Source of the DNA: Yeosuana marina
Lineage (GTDB): Bacteria > Bacteroidota > Bacteroidia > Flavobacteriales > Flavobacteriaceae
DNA: 64,000 bases
Direction of reading: 5' to 3'
Assembly (NCBI RefSeq): GCF_011762485.1
Contig: NZ_JAAKGI010000005.1
Coordinates: forward strand, 248,001-312,000
Of the stretch, positions 54,102-62,442 are shown piece by piece. Both the position numbers and the translations under genes were made by a program. Every line of letters begins with the position of its first letter. The first letter of the stretch is position 1. The notes below the pieces were generated by a model that was given only the letters and a program-made list of their open reading frames with translations, made no database searches and was not told where the DNA came from.

Positions 54102-54131
54102 TTGGTTTACCAGATTGGTTTACCAAATATA
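54102..54131 (-). promoter_or_regulatory. Double operator and promoter for the PL7-PL17-kdgF run
   Basis: TTGGTTTACCA (54102-54112) and TTGGTTTACCAA (54115-54126), 13 bp apart, followed by CAAATATA (54124-54131), the minus-strand -7 box TATATTTG. The module is nearly identical to that at 59813-59842. The leader is very short, so the operator sits between the -7 box and the start codon at 54094. Confidence 0.75.
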
Positions 54132-54250
54132 TGTATAATTACTCATTAAACAAAAGAAACCTTAAAATTTAACGATAGTATCTTGTATATCAGATTTTAA
54201 CAAGTTCGATAAGAGTAGTTTTCCTCAAAATTATGGCGCATTAGCCTATC

Positions 54251-56488
54251 CTATAATTGATATTTAACAACTTCACCCGGAGTAAGCTCTTGCTTTGTAT
54301 GTCCTTTTGTATTCGATATATCAATAAGCACTGCTTCGTCACTTATTAATTGAATAATTAATTCATTATTTTCTTCTTTTAAAAATATATCAGCTTTTTT
54401 GGGTAGTTCTATTTTTACATTGTTTAAATTCAATGTGTTCACAGAAAAAAATAAAGACTTGTTGTTTTTGGTTAACGAAATTGGGTTGTCTCCTCCAATT
54501 TTCCACTCAGTATTATTTAATTTCCAACCTTTGAATTTAGGTCTTTTATCCTTCTCATCAATTCTATTGGAATAACCTTTATAAGGATATAATACTGTAA
54601 TAAAACTAAAGTTGGTTTGATTCTTTTTTGAGGTAACCGACCATTGTTTACCTCTTTTGCCGTACGACTTAACGAAATCTGCTTCATTAATTTGGTAAAT
54701 ATCTAATCCTGAAGCATTATCAAATGTGGAACGTATTAAATTTGGTGATTCATCAAAAGTGTAATGTCCTTGCCAAACTTGTTTATAATCGTGAGTTTTA
54801 TTGGATGAAAAGTTGTCTTTCACAATCCAAAAATCATCTTTTAAATAAATTACTTGTCTACTATAATTTACACCACTATTTTTAAATCCATCATGGCTAC
54901 CTATAAATACATCCATATCCTTGTCGGTTTTCCAAGTAATGATCTTTGGGTGCGGCAATTCTAAAAATTTTCCAAAACCACTCCCCCCTTTATTAGAGGT
55001 ATATTGTTTCCCTTGGAGTTCATCATCTACCAATGCGACATTTTTTACCATTGAATTTTTAAAAAACTCATAATCGCTTAAGGAATATCTAACCTGATAG
55101 TTTGGCAAAATAACTTTTCCATTTGCCATGGCTTGAACACCTAACATATCGCCATGCTGATGATCAGGTTTTTTGTCATCCAAACCAGCAGAAATAATCA
55201 TCATTTTATCATCGGGATTCCAACCTTCACGCATAATATAATAGCCTGTTTGAGGAAATTCAGCCTCTTTCAATGTTGGAAACTTCAATTCAATATTACT
55301 CAACATTTTTAATTGTGCATCAGTAACATACCAAAACATCTTTGATTCAACATGATCATTAGCAAAATATCCCATTTTTGGAGATTCAAACAGCAAATAA
55401 CCTAAGGTTAAAGCTCCGGAGATATCATTCTTTTCTGCCCAAGGCTCATCTGTATCATCAGATAATACTGGTGCTGATTTATCGGGATATGCAATTTTAG
55501 TAAGCGTAACAAAAAGCGATTTTAGTTTGTCCTTCCAAAAAGGTTTTACTTCTAGTTTACTAATTTTTGCAAGCTGATAAACATAAAAGTAATTACCGAT
55601 ATCGCTCATATGGTAATGAACCGTTCTTTCAAACTGAAAACCATCATCATTAATTTCATTTGACATATGCTTTTCTAACAAAGACATAGCATGCTCGTAC
55701 CAAACATCTGTACCTTCAAAATCCCTAAAAAGAATTGAAATCATAGCCAACGCAGACATACCTCTCGTTTGATGATTTCCAGGTTCAAACGTTGGATTAT
55801 TCTTACACAAATGAGATCCATGTTGCAGTAAGGTTGCAATTGTTTTTAACTGATCTTTATCTGTATAGGATGTTTGTCCTAAAAACATATTGTGGATTTG
55901 CAGCCAATTCAATATTCGATAGCCAGAACGAAATACTTCATAAACACCATTGCCGTCCTCTATTTTTTCATAATCTCCTGATTTTAGAGCTGTGTTTAAA
56001 GACTGTAATTGATTTTTAAAATAATCAATATATCTAGGATTTTTGTCTTGATAATAATAGTAAAAAGCAATATCTACTATTTTATGCTGGCGAGCCAAAT
56101 GTCTTAATGCATAAGCATTTACCGGCTCACCATTTAAATAATTAAATGGTAATTTCCATTTGGTTGCTCCAGAAAATTTTGACAGATGGTCTTGAGCATT
56201 TTCAGTATGTTTTTTTTCAACACCTCCATAAATACTATTGTAATTATTAAATCGAGAATCAAAATTATTCCAATCATAAAAATAACGTTCAGCAAATTTA
56301 TCTCGGAAGTATTGTGCTAAAATAGCTTCGGTGACAACACCATCTTTACTTAATGCTTCTTTAACTTCGGGTTTTAAATAATTAACAAGGCTGTCGATTG
56401 GAATTATTTGGTTTGAAGAAATGCTCTGTGCAGACCCCATTACTGATACCAAAAAAAGTCCAATAAAAAATGTTTTAAAATATCTCAT
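54251..56488 (-). CDS. Heparinase II/III-like polysaccharide lyase (PL12/PL39-like)
   Basis: 745 aa. Signal peptide ending near MGSAQSIS; no lipobox. The N-terminal alpha/alpha toroid has FEPGNHQTRGMSALAMISIL and FQFERTVHYHMSDIGNYFYV, with Asn, His and Tyr residues of a lyase site. The C-terminal heparinase II/III-type beta domain starts around KKPDHQHGDMLGVQAMANGK. The architecture matches PL12, PL15, PL17 and PL39 lyases; the best family cannot be fixed by eye. Within an alginate locus an activity on oligoalginate or a related uronan is likely. It is 9 bp downstream of the PL6 gene and belongs to its operon. Confidence 0.75.
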   Translation of the reverse strand: MRYFKTFFIGLFLVSVMGSAQSISSNQIIPIDSLVNYLKPEVKEALSKDGVVTEAILAQYFRDKFAERYFYDWNNFDSRFNNYNSIYGGVEKKHTENAQDHLSKFSGATKWKLPFNYLNGEPVNAYALRHLARQHKIVDIAFYYYYQDKNPRYIDYFKNQLQSLNTALKSGDYEKIEDGNGVYEVFRSGYRILNWLQIHNMFLGQTSYTDKDQLKTIATLLQHGSHLCKNNPTFEPGNHQTRGMSALAMISILFRDFEGTDVWYEHAMSLLEKHMSNEINDDGFQFERTVHYHMSDIGNYFYVYQLAKISKLEVKPFWKDKLKSLFVTLTKIAYPDKSAPVLSDDTDEPWAEKNDISGALTLGYLLFESPKMGYFANDHVESKMFWYVTDAQLKMLSNIELKFPTLKEAEFPQTGYYIMREGWNPDDKMMIISAGLDDKKPDHQHGDMLGVQAMANGKVILPNYQVRYSLSDYEFFKNSMVKNVALVDDELQGKQYTSNKGGSGFGKFLELPHPKIITWKTDKDMDVFIGSHDGFKNSGVNYSRQVIYLKDDFWIVKDNFSSNKTHDYKQVWQGHYTFDESPNLIRSTFDNASGLDIYQINEADFVKSYGKRGKQWSVTSKKNQTNFSFITVLYPYKGYSNRIDEKDKRPKFKGWKLNNTEWKIGGDNPISLTKNNKSLFFSVNTLNLNNVKIELPKKADIFLKEENNELIIQLISDEAVLIDISNTKGHTKQELTPGEVVKYQL

Positions 56489-56497
56489 AAGATTCGT

Positions 56498-58828
56498 CTA
56501 GTACATCAACTTTTGTTTCAGATTTTGCTCTATTTTGATGTCGCCTGAATTTACAACTGTATTATTAACAGGCTTTTGTCCTTTTTCTCCCCACAAAATA
56601 GCAACGGTTTTTACAGGGTTATTTTTAAAGATGTTGTTTGAAAAATCTACATTTACAATACCGTGATTCTGAATTAAAATTCCACTTTTATCCGCTTTAC
56701 TACAATTTGTAAAGGTGTTATGTTGAAGTACAAGATTTCCGCCAATGGTTGACTCATCATAACCGCCACGATAGTAATCTAAAACTGTTGACTGAATATT
56801 ATCAAACTGGGAGTTCATAATATATACAAACTCAGCATTATAATCTCCTTTTGCATCTGTTTCTTTGTTTAGTTCTATACCTCTTAAACAATTTTTAATA
56901 ACACAATTATCTACTGATATAGTATCAGCAAACGATGCTTTATAAACTTTTATGACACTTTTAAAATTTGATATTTCTGAATTTTTTAGAAATAAATCAT
57001 AAGCTTTGGACATGTTTTTATCTAAAGTGGTGAAGGCATCTTGTGTTTTATCACCTTTTAAATTAACGCTCTCTAAATTTAAAACACCTTTAGGATGCAT
57101 TTTAAACGCAGCTTTCTCACCTGTAAATTGTAATTCTGCTTTATTCTTTTTATCCGCTGATGTAATGGTGATGTTTTTATCAATCACCAAAGAAGCATCC
57201 ATCTCATAAACCCCTGATTTTAAAGATAAAATATCACCAGAATGTGCGTTTTTTAATTTATCAACTAATTCTTTATTTGTAGCAACTTCAAGTTTTTTAG
57301 AATCGTAATGAGGAGCATTTGTTGAAAACCAATCAGTTCCGTAAACCTTCTTGTTTATTAGTATTGGGTTTTCTTTTACTGGTAAGGTTATGGCACCAAT
57401 GCTATTTTGTTTTAATCTATCAGCTCCAAAAAAATCGGTTGAGATTTTTTCAAAATCAAAGCCTTGATACACATCCTCTTGGTTTTTTGTTGGTACGTAT
57501 AAGTAATCTGATAGTTTATTCACTTCAAAATCTCTTTGAATAATTCCATCATTTGAAACTTCACTTTTATTTTCACTATTAAAAATATTCTTTTTAAATG
57601 TTACACCATCCACTTTATCATAAGCCACTATGGGATAATTATCAACTTCATGATTATAAATAAGGTTATTAGCAAGTACCATACGCTCTGGTCTTGCTGA
57701 ACGAATTTCAGAAGCTGGTAAGACATCTTTTTTATCAATATTAGCTCCTACACTAAACTGAAATGGTGATTTACAATCTATATAGGTGTTATAAGCAACA
57801 ACGACATCTGTTACTTGCATATAACGATTTAAAGGTGATTTTGGAATACCGTTCATAACAGCCAAAGCACTTCTAAATTCTTTCCCTTTTAATTTATAAA
57901 AATAGTTGTTGGTAATCCAATGTCCCGTATTTATAACACGAATACCTCCAATAAATTCTGAATTGTCGTTACCTATAAAAACATTCCCATCAATGGTGCA
58001 ATAGTTTCCATGTCGTAAAACCAATGAGCCTTCACTCTCAAAGAAGATATTATTTCTGTATTCATTAAAATTTGACTTATTTGAAATAACCTCTACCTCT
58101 CCATTACAATATTCAAAATAGTTATTAGAAACATTTGTGTACGATGGTGTCATGGAGGTATAGCTGTCTCCTATTTGTATGGTTTCGCCATGTGGTCCAC
58201 CTTTACGTGGTCTGGGTCCAAAATAATTGTTTGTAATTTGATGGTGGTTATTAATATGCTCATTCCCCTTTAAAAACACCCTAACCGTTGGACCAAAATT
58301 AGATTTACCTATAATGTTACAATGATCCAATTGGTTATTTCGTCCCCAAAACTCAATCCAATGATCTGTTACTTCTCTATTAGGTTGTGTGAACTCTTCA
58401 ATAACACAATTTGTAACCCTACTATGATTTGCAATGGTATCATTATTTAGCTTAAATCGTATAATGCTTTCTGAAGGTGTATGGCCGTTTTTAAAATACA
58501 AATCTTTTACTTCAAGATAGTCTCCTCCCAATTTTAAATCAGAAGCTCCCTCAATCATAACTTTACCAGCTGTTTCTGCTTTTAAAACTATTGGTTTTTC
58601 TTTCGTGCCTTTTCCATAAAACTTAATTTGAACATCAATCCAAATACCATTAGACATTACTATATTATCACCCGCTTTAGACTTGAATATTGCATCTTGT
58701 AATTCATCCGAATTACTGACTAGTATAGTATTAGACTCTAACTTATCTTGGCATGAAACAACTGAGATTACTAAGGTTAATAGAATAAGACATTTACTAA
58801 TAAATTTTGTTTTAGATTGCATATGCAT
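56498..58828 (-). CDS. PL6 alginate lyase, two beta-helix domains
   Basis: 776 aa. The lipobox VVSC is followed by a chondroitinase-B-like (PL6) right-handed beta-helix (residues about 35-450) and a second helix-like half (from about 500). The PL6 catalytic pair is visible: Lys in VEVISNKSNFNEYRNN and Arg in GSLVLRHGNYCTIDGNVF. The two-domain layout is that of the larger PL6 enzymes (AlyGC-like), which tend to be exolytic and G-specific. It lies 22 bp after the TIM-barrel gene, in the operon that starts at 59813. Confidence 0.9.
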   Translation of the reverse strand: MHMQSKTKFISKCLILLTLVISVVSCQDKLESNTILVSNSDELQDAIFKSKAGDNIVMSNGIWIDVQIKFYGKGTKEKPIVLKAETAGKVMIEGASDLKLGGDYLEVKDLYFKNGHTPSESIIRFKLNNDTIANHSRVTNCVIEEFTQPNREVTDHWIEFWGRNNQLDHCNIIGKSNFGPTVRVFLKGNEHINNHHQITNNYFGPRPRKGGPHGETIQIGDSYTSMTPSYTNVSNNYFEYCNGEVEVISNKSNFNEYRNNIFFESEGSLVLRHGNYCTIDGNVFIGNDNSEFIGGIRVINTGHWITNNYFYKLKGKEFRSALAVMNGIPKSPLNRYMQVTDVVVAYNTYIDCKSPFQFSVGANIDKKDVLPASEIRSARPERMVLANNLIYNHEVDNYPIVAYDKVDGVTFKKNIFNSENKSEVSNDGIIQRDFEVNKLSDYLYVPTKNQEDVYQGFDFEKISTDFFGADRLKQNSIGAITLPVKENPILINKKVYGTDWFSTNAPHYDSKKLEVATNKELVDKLKNAHSGDILSLKSGVYEMDASLVIDKNITITSADKKNKAELQFTGEKAAFKMHPKGVLNLESVNLKGDKTQDAFTTLDKNMSKAYDLFLKNSEISNFKSVIKVYKASFADTISVDNCVIKNCLRGIELNKETDAKGDYNAEFVYIMNSQFDNIQSTVLDYYRGGYDESTIGGNLVLQHNTFTNCSKADKSGILIQNHGIVNVDFSNNIFKNNPVKTVAILWGEKGQKPVNNTVVNSGDIKIEQNLKQKLMY

Positions 58829-58850
58829 GATTATAAAAATTATTTAGTTT

Positions 58851-59798
58851 TTAGGCTTTTAGCCATAAACGTTGAACTTCATTTAGATCTTTTTTCATGG
58901 CATCAAACACCACTTTTTTATCGACTGATATTTCAGGATTTCCTTTTTCTGCACCACCTAAATCGTACTCTAAATGAAGAGATACTGGAGGTTTTAATTT
59001 ATATTTTTTCAATAATTTAAAATAGGAAATAAAATCGACCATTCCTTGCCCTATGGGCACATTTACAAGCTGCCATTTACCATTTACTATTTCCCATTTA
59101 AAATCTTTCAAGACAATAACTTTAATATTTTGATTTAATAATTTAAGGCCATTTACCCATGAATTTCCCCCCTCAACCATAGCATGTCTAATATCATATT
59201 GCACCCCAAAATATTCTGGATTTGCGGTTTCAAGTATTTTCTTAATTTCCCAGAATGAAGCACCAATATTAGTACCCGCATGATTTTGATAACAACCTAT
59301 GATGCCTAGTTTTTTATTTAACTCGCTTAATTTTTTTACTTCCTCTTGAAATATTAGCAAAGAATATTCCATAGGTAAACCTTCTTTGTATTTAAACCAA
59401 TTAGTACGGTAAAAGTTTACGTTGGCAAGAGATGCACTTTTTAAAATATCAACATCTAAAGTATTATTTACACTCTCTATACTGGTTGTTATCATTTTAC
59501 AGTTGGATCCACTTTTCCTTATAGCCTCAATAGCCTTAGGCAAATCTGTTTTAACGTTTTCTGGAAGTACATGCCCCTTGGGCCTTACTGTTAAATCAAC
59601 TCCAGAAAAACCCATTTCTGCAGCCATTTCTCCAAGATTCTGATAATCCAGAAATTGGAGATGCTTTGAAAAAATACTTATTGATAAATTATCCGTTTCC
59701 CTCTCACCAAAGATGGTATTAGAAAATCCTAAAAAAGGGATTAAGCCGGCTGAAAACAACGTTTGCTTAACAAAATCCCTTCTTCTTATATTTGACAT
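58851..59798 (-). CDS. Tat-secreted sugar phosphate isomerase/epimerase-like TIM-barrel protein
   Basis: 315 aa. The N-terminus has a twin-arginine motif (NIRRRDFVKQ) followed by a hydrophobic stretch (LFSAGLIPFLGF), a Tat signal. The rest is a xylose-isomerase-like (AP endonuclease 2) TIM barrel: EMGFSGVDLTVRPKGHV, GIIGCYQNHAGTNIGAS, EYFGVQYDIRHAMVEGG, VIVLKDFKWEIVNGK and LHLEYDLGGA with metal-ligand-like Glu/His/Asp. Tat export suggests a cofactor-folded enzyme in the periplasm. Its substrate is unknown; it lies at the head of the PL6-heparinase operon, so a sugar-acid isomerase or epimerase activity on lyase products is possible. Confidence 0.75.
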   Translation of the reverse strand: MSNIRRRDFVKQTLFSAGLIPFLGFSNTIFGERETDNLSISIFSKHLQFLDYQNLGEMAAEMGFSGVDLTVRPKGHVLPENVKTDLPKAIEAIRKSGSNCKMITTSIESVNNTLDVDILKSASLANVNFYRTNWFKYKEGLPMEYSLLIFQEEVKKLSELNKKLGIIGCYQNHAGTNIGASFWEIKKILETANPEYFGVQYDIRHAMVEGGNSWVNGLKLLNQNIKVIVLKDFKWEIVNGKWQLVNVPIGQGMVDFISYFKLLKKYKLKPPVSLHLEYDLGGAEKGNPEISVDKKVVFDAMKKDLNEVQRLWLKA

Positions 59799-59812
59799 AA
59801 TTCAAAAACAAA

Positions 59813-59852
59813 TTGGTTTACCAGATTGGTTTACCAAATATATGTATATTTG
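59813..59852. promoter_or_regulatory. Double operator in the divergent promoter region
   Basis: TTGGTTTACCA (59813-59823) and TTGGTTTACCAA (59826-59837). The minus-strand -7 box TATATTTG (59842-59835) drives the TIM-barrel-PL6 operon; a plus-strand TATATTTG (59845-59852) drives the PF05426 lyase, with the operator over its -33 region. One operator pair can therefore control both directions. Confidence 0.75.
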
Positions 59853-59942
59853 TGTTATTACAAAAGAAAACATCGGTTAATTATAAAATATAAAACTTCT
59901 TCTATGACTTTAACAAAAAATAATCGAGAAAATGTTCTGTTT

Positions 59943-61163
59943 ATGATAAAAATAGAAAAGACTTTATTCCTTATACTATTAATGTGTTTTTTTAATACAA
60001 ACGCAAATACAAATCCTTTTATACGTTTAGATTCCACTAGTTTAGCTACATCAAAAAAAATGATTCAGAATGGCACTGCTTCTAAACAAACATTCACTGC
60101 TTATCAAAAACTAATTAAAAGCGCCAATAATTTACTAAAAAGTAAAAATCCAACAGTCATGGATAAAACCATGCTACCACCAACAGGAAACAAACACGAT
60201 TATATGAGTATTAGTAGATATTGGTGGCCTAATCCTCAAAAAGAGAATGGATTACCTTGGGTAAGGATTGATGGAAAGACCAACCCTGAAACACAAACTG
60301 ATACAGTTGACAGAAAAAGATTAGGTTTTATGGGAAAAGGCGTTTGGACTCTTAGTTTAGCATACTATTTTACCAATGATGAAAAGTATGCAAATAAAGC
60401 CATTAGCATGATTGAAACTTGGTTTTTAAATCCAGACACTCTTATGAATCCGAACTTGGAATATGCACAAAGTGTTCCAGGTAATCCAAATAAAAGGCCA
60501 ACAGGTATTTTAGACGGCCGATCCATAGTTATGTTTATTCCTGATGCTATTAATTTACTTTCAGTTTCAAATAATTGGAAAGATAATCATAAAGCAAAAA
60601 TGACACAATGGTTTACTGACTATTTAAATTGGCTAACTGAAAGCGATTTAGGTATAAAAGGAAGCCTGCAAAAGAATAATCATGGATCATGGTACAAATT
60701 TCAAGTTGCGTCGTTGGCACTTTATTTAGGTAATAAACCTTTAGCAAGAAACATGGTTGAATTGGCAGAAAAAAGCTTGGATGAAATGCTAAATAACGAA
60801 GGTGGACAAATTCATGAGCTCGCAAGATCAAGATCATTTTTTTATAGTTGCTTCAACTTACAAGCACTAATTAGTATTGCTGTATTAGGAGATAAAGTGG
60901 GTATAGATATGTGGCAATATGAATCTGAGAACAAAAAAAGTTTATCTTTAGCTATACAATATCTAACGCCAGTTGTTAAAGGTAAGGAATGGAATCATAG
61001 CACTTTAAAACCTATTGACCTATCGTACCTGCTTCCAATAATTTGGCAAATATCTAAAAAACACAACTCTCAAGAATACAAAAAACTTTTGGGAAAAATT
61101 ATTGAAGAAAGTCCTCAAAATGATAATATGTTAGAGTTTTGGTTGTTAAATACTATTAGTTAA
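59943..61163 (+). CDS. Alginate lyase domain (PF05426) protein, PL38/PL5-like
   Basis: About 406 aa from the ATG at 59943, chosen because the signal peptide (LFLILLMCFFNTNA) follows directly; earlier in-frame starts at 59826 and 59904 would overlap the operator or precede a non-secretory stretch. The alginate-lyase alpha/alpha-barrel has DYMSISRYWWPNPQKENGLP, the family's YWWPnP motif, and later NNHGSWYKFQVASLALYLG and ARSRSFFYSCFNLQALI. These Asn, His, Arg and Tyr residues match the PF05426 fold used in PL5 and PL38 lyases. The gene is the only plus-strand one in the alginate PUL and shares the operator pair with its neighbour. Confidence 0.82.
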   Translation: MIKIEKTLFLILLMCFFNTNANTNPFIRLDSTSLATSKKMIQNGTASKQTFTAYQKLIKSANNLLKSKNPTVMDKTMLPPTGNKHDYMSISRYWWPNPQKENGLPWVRIDGKTNPETQTDTVDRKRLGFMGKGVWTLSLAYYFTNDEKYANKAISMIETWFLNPDTLMNPNLEYAQSVPGNPNKRPTGILDGRSIVMFIPDAINLLSVSNNWKDNHKAKMTQWFTDYLNWLTESDLGIKGSLQKNNHGSWYKFQVASLALYLGNKPLARNMVELAEKSLDEMLNNEGGQIHELARSRSFFYSCFNLQALISIAVLGDKVGIDMWQYESENKKSLSLAIQYLTPVVKGKEWNHSTLKPIDLSYLLPIIWQISKKHNSQEYKKLLGKIIEESPQNDNMLEFWLLNTIS

Positions 61164-61260
61164 ATTTTAGCTAATGAAATCTTGTAGAACAAAACTTTTA
61201 AAAGGAAAATTGGTTGAATGAACTATTATATTTAAAAAACAAAGCAACATAATCCTTAGA

Positions 61261-61395
61261 TTATATCACAAAATGATTCTTCCAGTCAACTACTGTTTTT
61301 TCAAAATTTTCTACGGTAATTCCACCCTTATCTTCTAAGTTATTTTTAAGAATCTTAAATTTTTTGAACGAACCCAGATTCCCCCCGATTAGAAC
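61261..61395 (-). pseudogene. Orphan reading-frame tail, possibly a reverse-transcriptase C-terminus
   Basis: About 44 codons, open from a stop near 61396 to TAA at 61261, with no start codon. It reads GSFKKFKILKNNLEDKGGIT then VENFEKTVVDWKNHFVI. The K-rich helix followed by G-x-I-T-x-E-x-x-x-x-S/V-x-x-x-W-x-x-H is like the C-termini of retron/DGR-type reverse transcriptases. Part of the frame is shared with the attachment-like repeat. The family is a weak guess; a mobile-element gene remnant is more certain. Confidence 0.25.
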
Positions 61396-61455
61396 CTAAC
61401 TCCTAAAACCTTTTATTTCATAGATTTTCGAAACTTCTAAATAATTAAGTGAAAC
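61385..61455 (-). repeat. Attachment-like repeat, copy 2
   Basis: On the minus strand GGTTCTAATC is followed by GGGGGG, and on the plus strand GTGAAAC lies 57 nt after GAAC (61392 to 61449), exactly as in copies 1 and 3. Upstream the minus strand reads AAAGGTTTTAGGAGTTA, close to copy 3 (GGGGTTTTGGAAAAA). Confidence 0.4.
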
Positions 61456-61588
61456 GTTTAATTGCTGTTAGAATGACATAGACATTTTATCAAATTTCCA
61501 GCACTATATTTCTAATTCAGGGTTAACTAATTTCTCAATCATAGTTTAAATATTACCGTCAACTTTAGGACTAAATAAATCTTGTTTT

Positions 61589-61635
61589 ATTTTTATTTTT
61601 AAAAATAACTTTTCTGTTTTTAAAAATAAAAATAC
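61589..61635. repeat. 18-bp perfect inverted repeat, AT-only
   Basis: TATTTTTATTTTTAAAAA and TTTTTAAAAATAAAAATA flank an 11-nt spacer. It is a strong AT cruciform or hairpin in the right-hand scar. It could be the end of a small mobile element or a decayed terminator; no gene ends next to it. Confidence 0.55.
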
Positions 61636-61767
61636 CAATGAAATTATTGATTGTAGAACTAAAAACTTAAAACAAAATAACTGAGTAAAATGACACTTTA
61701 TTTTTATTTCTAAAATCATGCTTTTGTCGATAATAATAGGTCATATGAAAGCATAATATATCGTAAT

Positions 61768-61806
61768 GATGAAATCGGGGAAACCGCATAGTCTCTTGAT
61801 TTCATC
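61768..61806. repeat. Stem-loop with inner CGG/CCG hairpin
   Basis: GATGAAATC and GATTTCATC (9 bp) flank a 21-nt loop that itself can fold (CGG-GGAAA-CCG). A further TATCG/CGATA stem follows at about 61817-61832. The cluster of stems in a gene-free stretch could be a structured RNA or a recombination site. Confidence 0.35.
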
Positions 61807-62149
61807 TGACTTTATCTATCGATTTACCGATATCATTTTAAACACAGTTAAAAGGTAGCTTAAACAACAAATTAAAATCAAAAAAAAAGTGAAGTAGAAC
61901 CCAAACCTTAAATTTTTTCAACTACGTACTAAATAAATTTAATCAAAAAAATTGTGTCCATTCATTTGCAGAGAAAATTTGCAATAGTCTTTTAGTTCTA
62001 CCTTGGGTTTTATTTAAAACTTTTCCTTGTTTTAAACATAAAAACTGATGAGTTACGGACCGTTATAAACAGCTTTAAAAAACCGTAATTTATAAGTATT
62101 TTGCTTTTTATCTGGGTATAATTTATCAAATAAAAAACAGCCCGCCCCC

Positions 62150-62233
62150 CGGTCCGAACCTTTTTCCAAAACCCCTTTGTTTACTGAATTTCCTAACCAT
62201 TAAAATAATTGAGTGAAATAATAGTGAAACATT
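62150..62233 (-). repeat. Attachment-like repeat, copy 3
   Basis: On the minus strand GGTTCGGACC is followed by GGGGGG. On the plus strand GAAC at 62156 and GTGAAATAATAGTGAAAC at 62213 are 57 nt apart, and TGAAATAATAGTGAAACAT matches 18 of 19 positions of copy 1. AATTGAGTGAAA matches copy 2 (AATTAAGTGAAA). Confidence 0.45.
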
Positions 62234-62442
62234 CATATTATCTATATTTTTTTATAAAAATCTTTTGAAAAGGCTTAAACTAAGAACTCATGGGTGAATG
62301 AAGAAAATTCTGCCAAAATTATATTGGCTTTGCCTTTGTTTGTTTTTGAAAAAGGCTAAATCTAGAATCTTTTAAAGAATAAAGATTTTAAATTTATTAT
62401 TTTATTTATACATCAATTTATCTAAATATTACCGCATTTTTT

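Larger units (their letters stand above)
61164..62442. other. Gene-poor scar right of the PUL block
   Basis: 1.28 kb without an intact gene. It contains a short orphan reading frame (61261-61395), two attachment-like repeats (61385-61455 and 62150-62233), an 18-bp perfect inverted repeat (61589-61635) and a 9-bp stem-loop (61768-61806). These are described separately. An imperfect repeat of TTTTGAAAAAGGCTTAAA type occurs at 62263 and 62344. I see it as the remains of integrative elements. Confidence 0.5.

Noticed and set aside
59826-59942. Earlier starts for the PF05426 lyase (59826, 59904)
   Set aside because: The 59826 start lies in the operator and upstream of the -7 box; the extension is not a signal peptide. 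The signal peptide begins at 59943.
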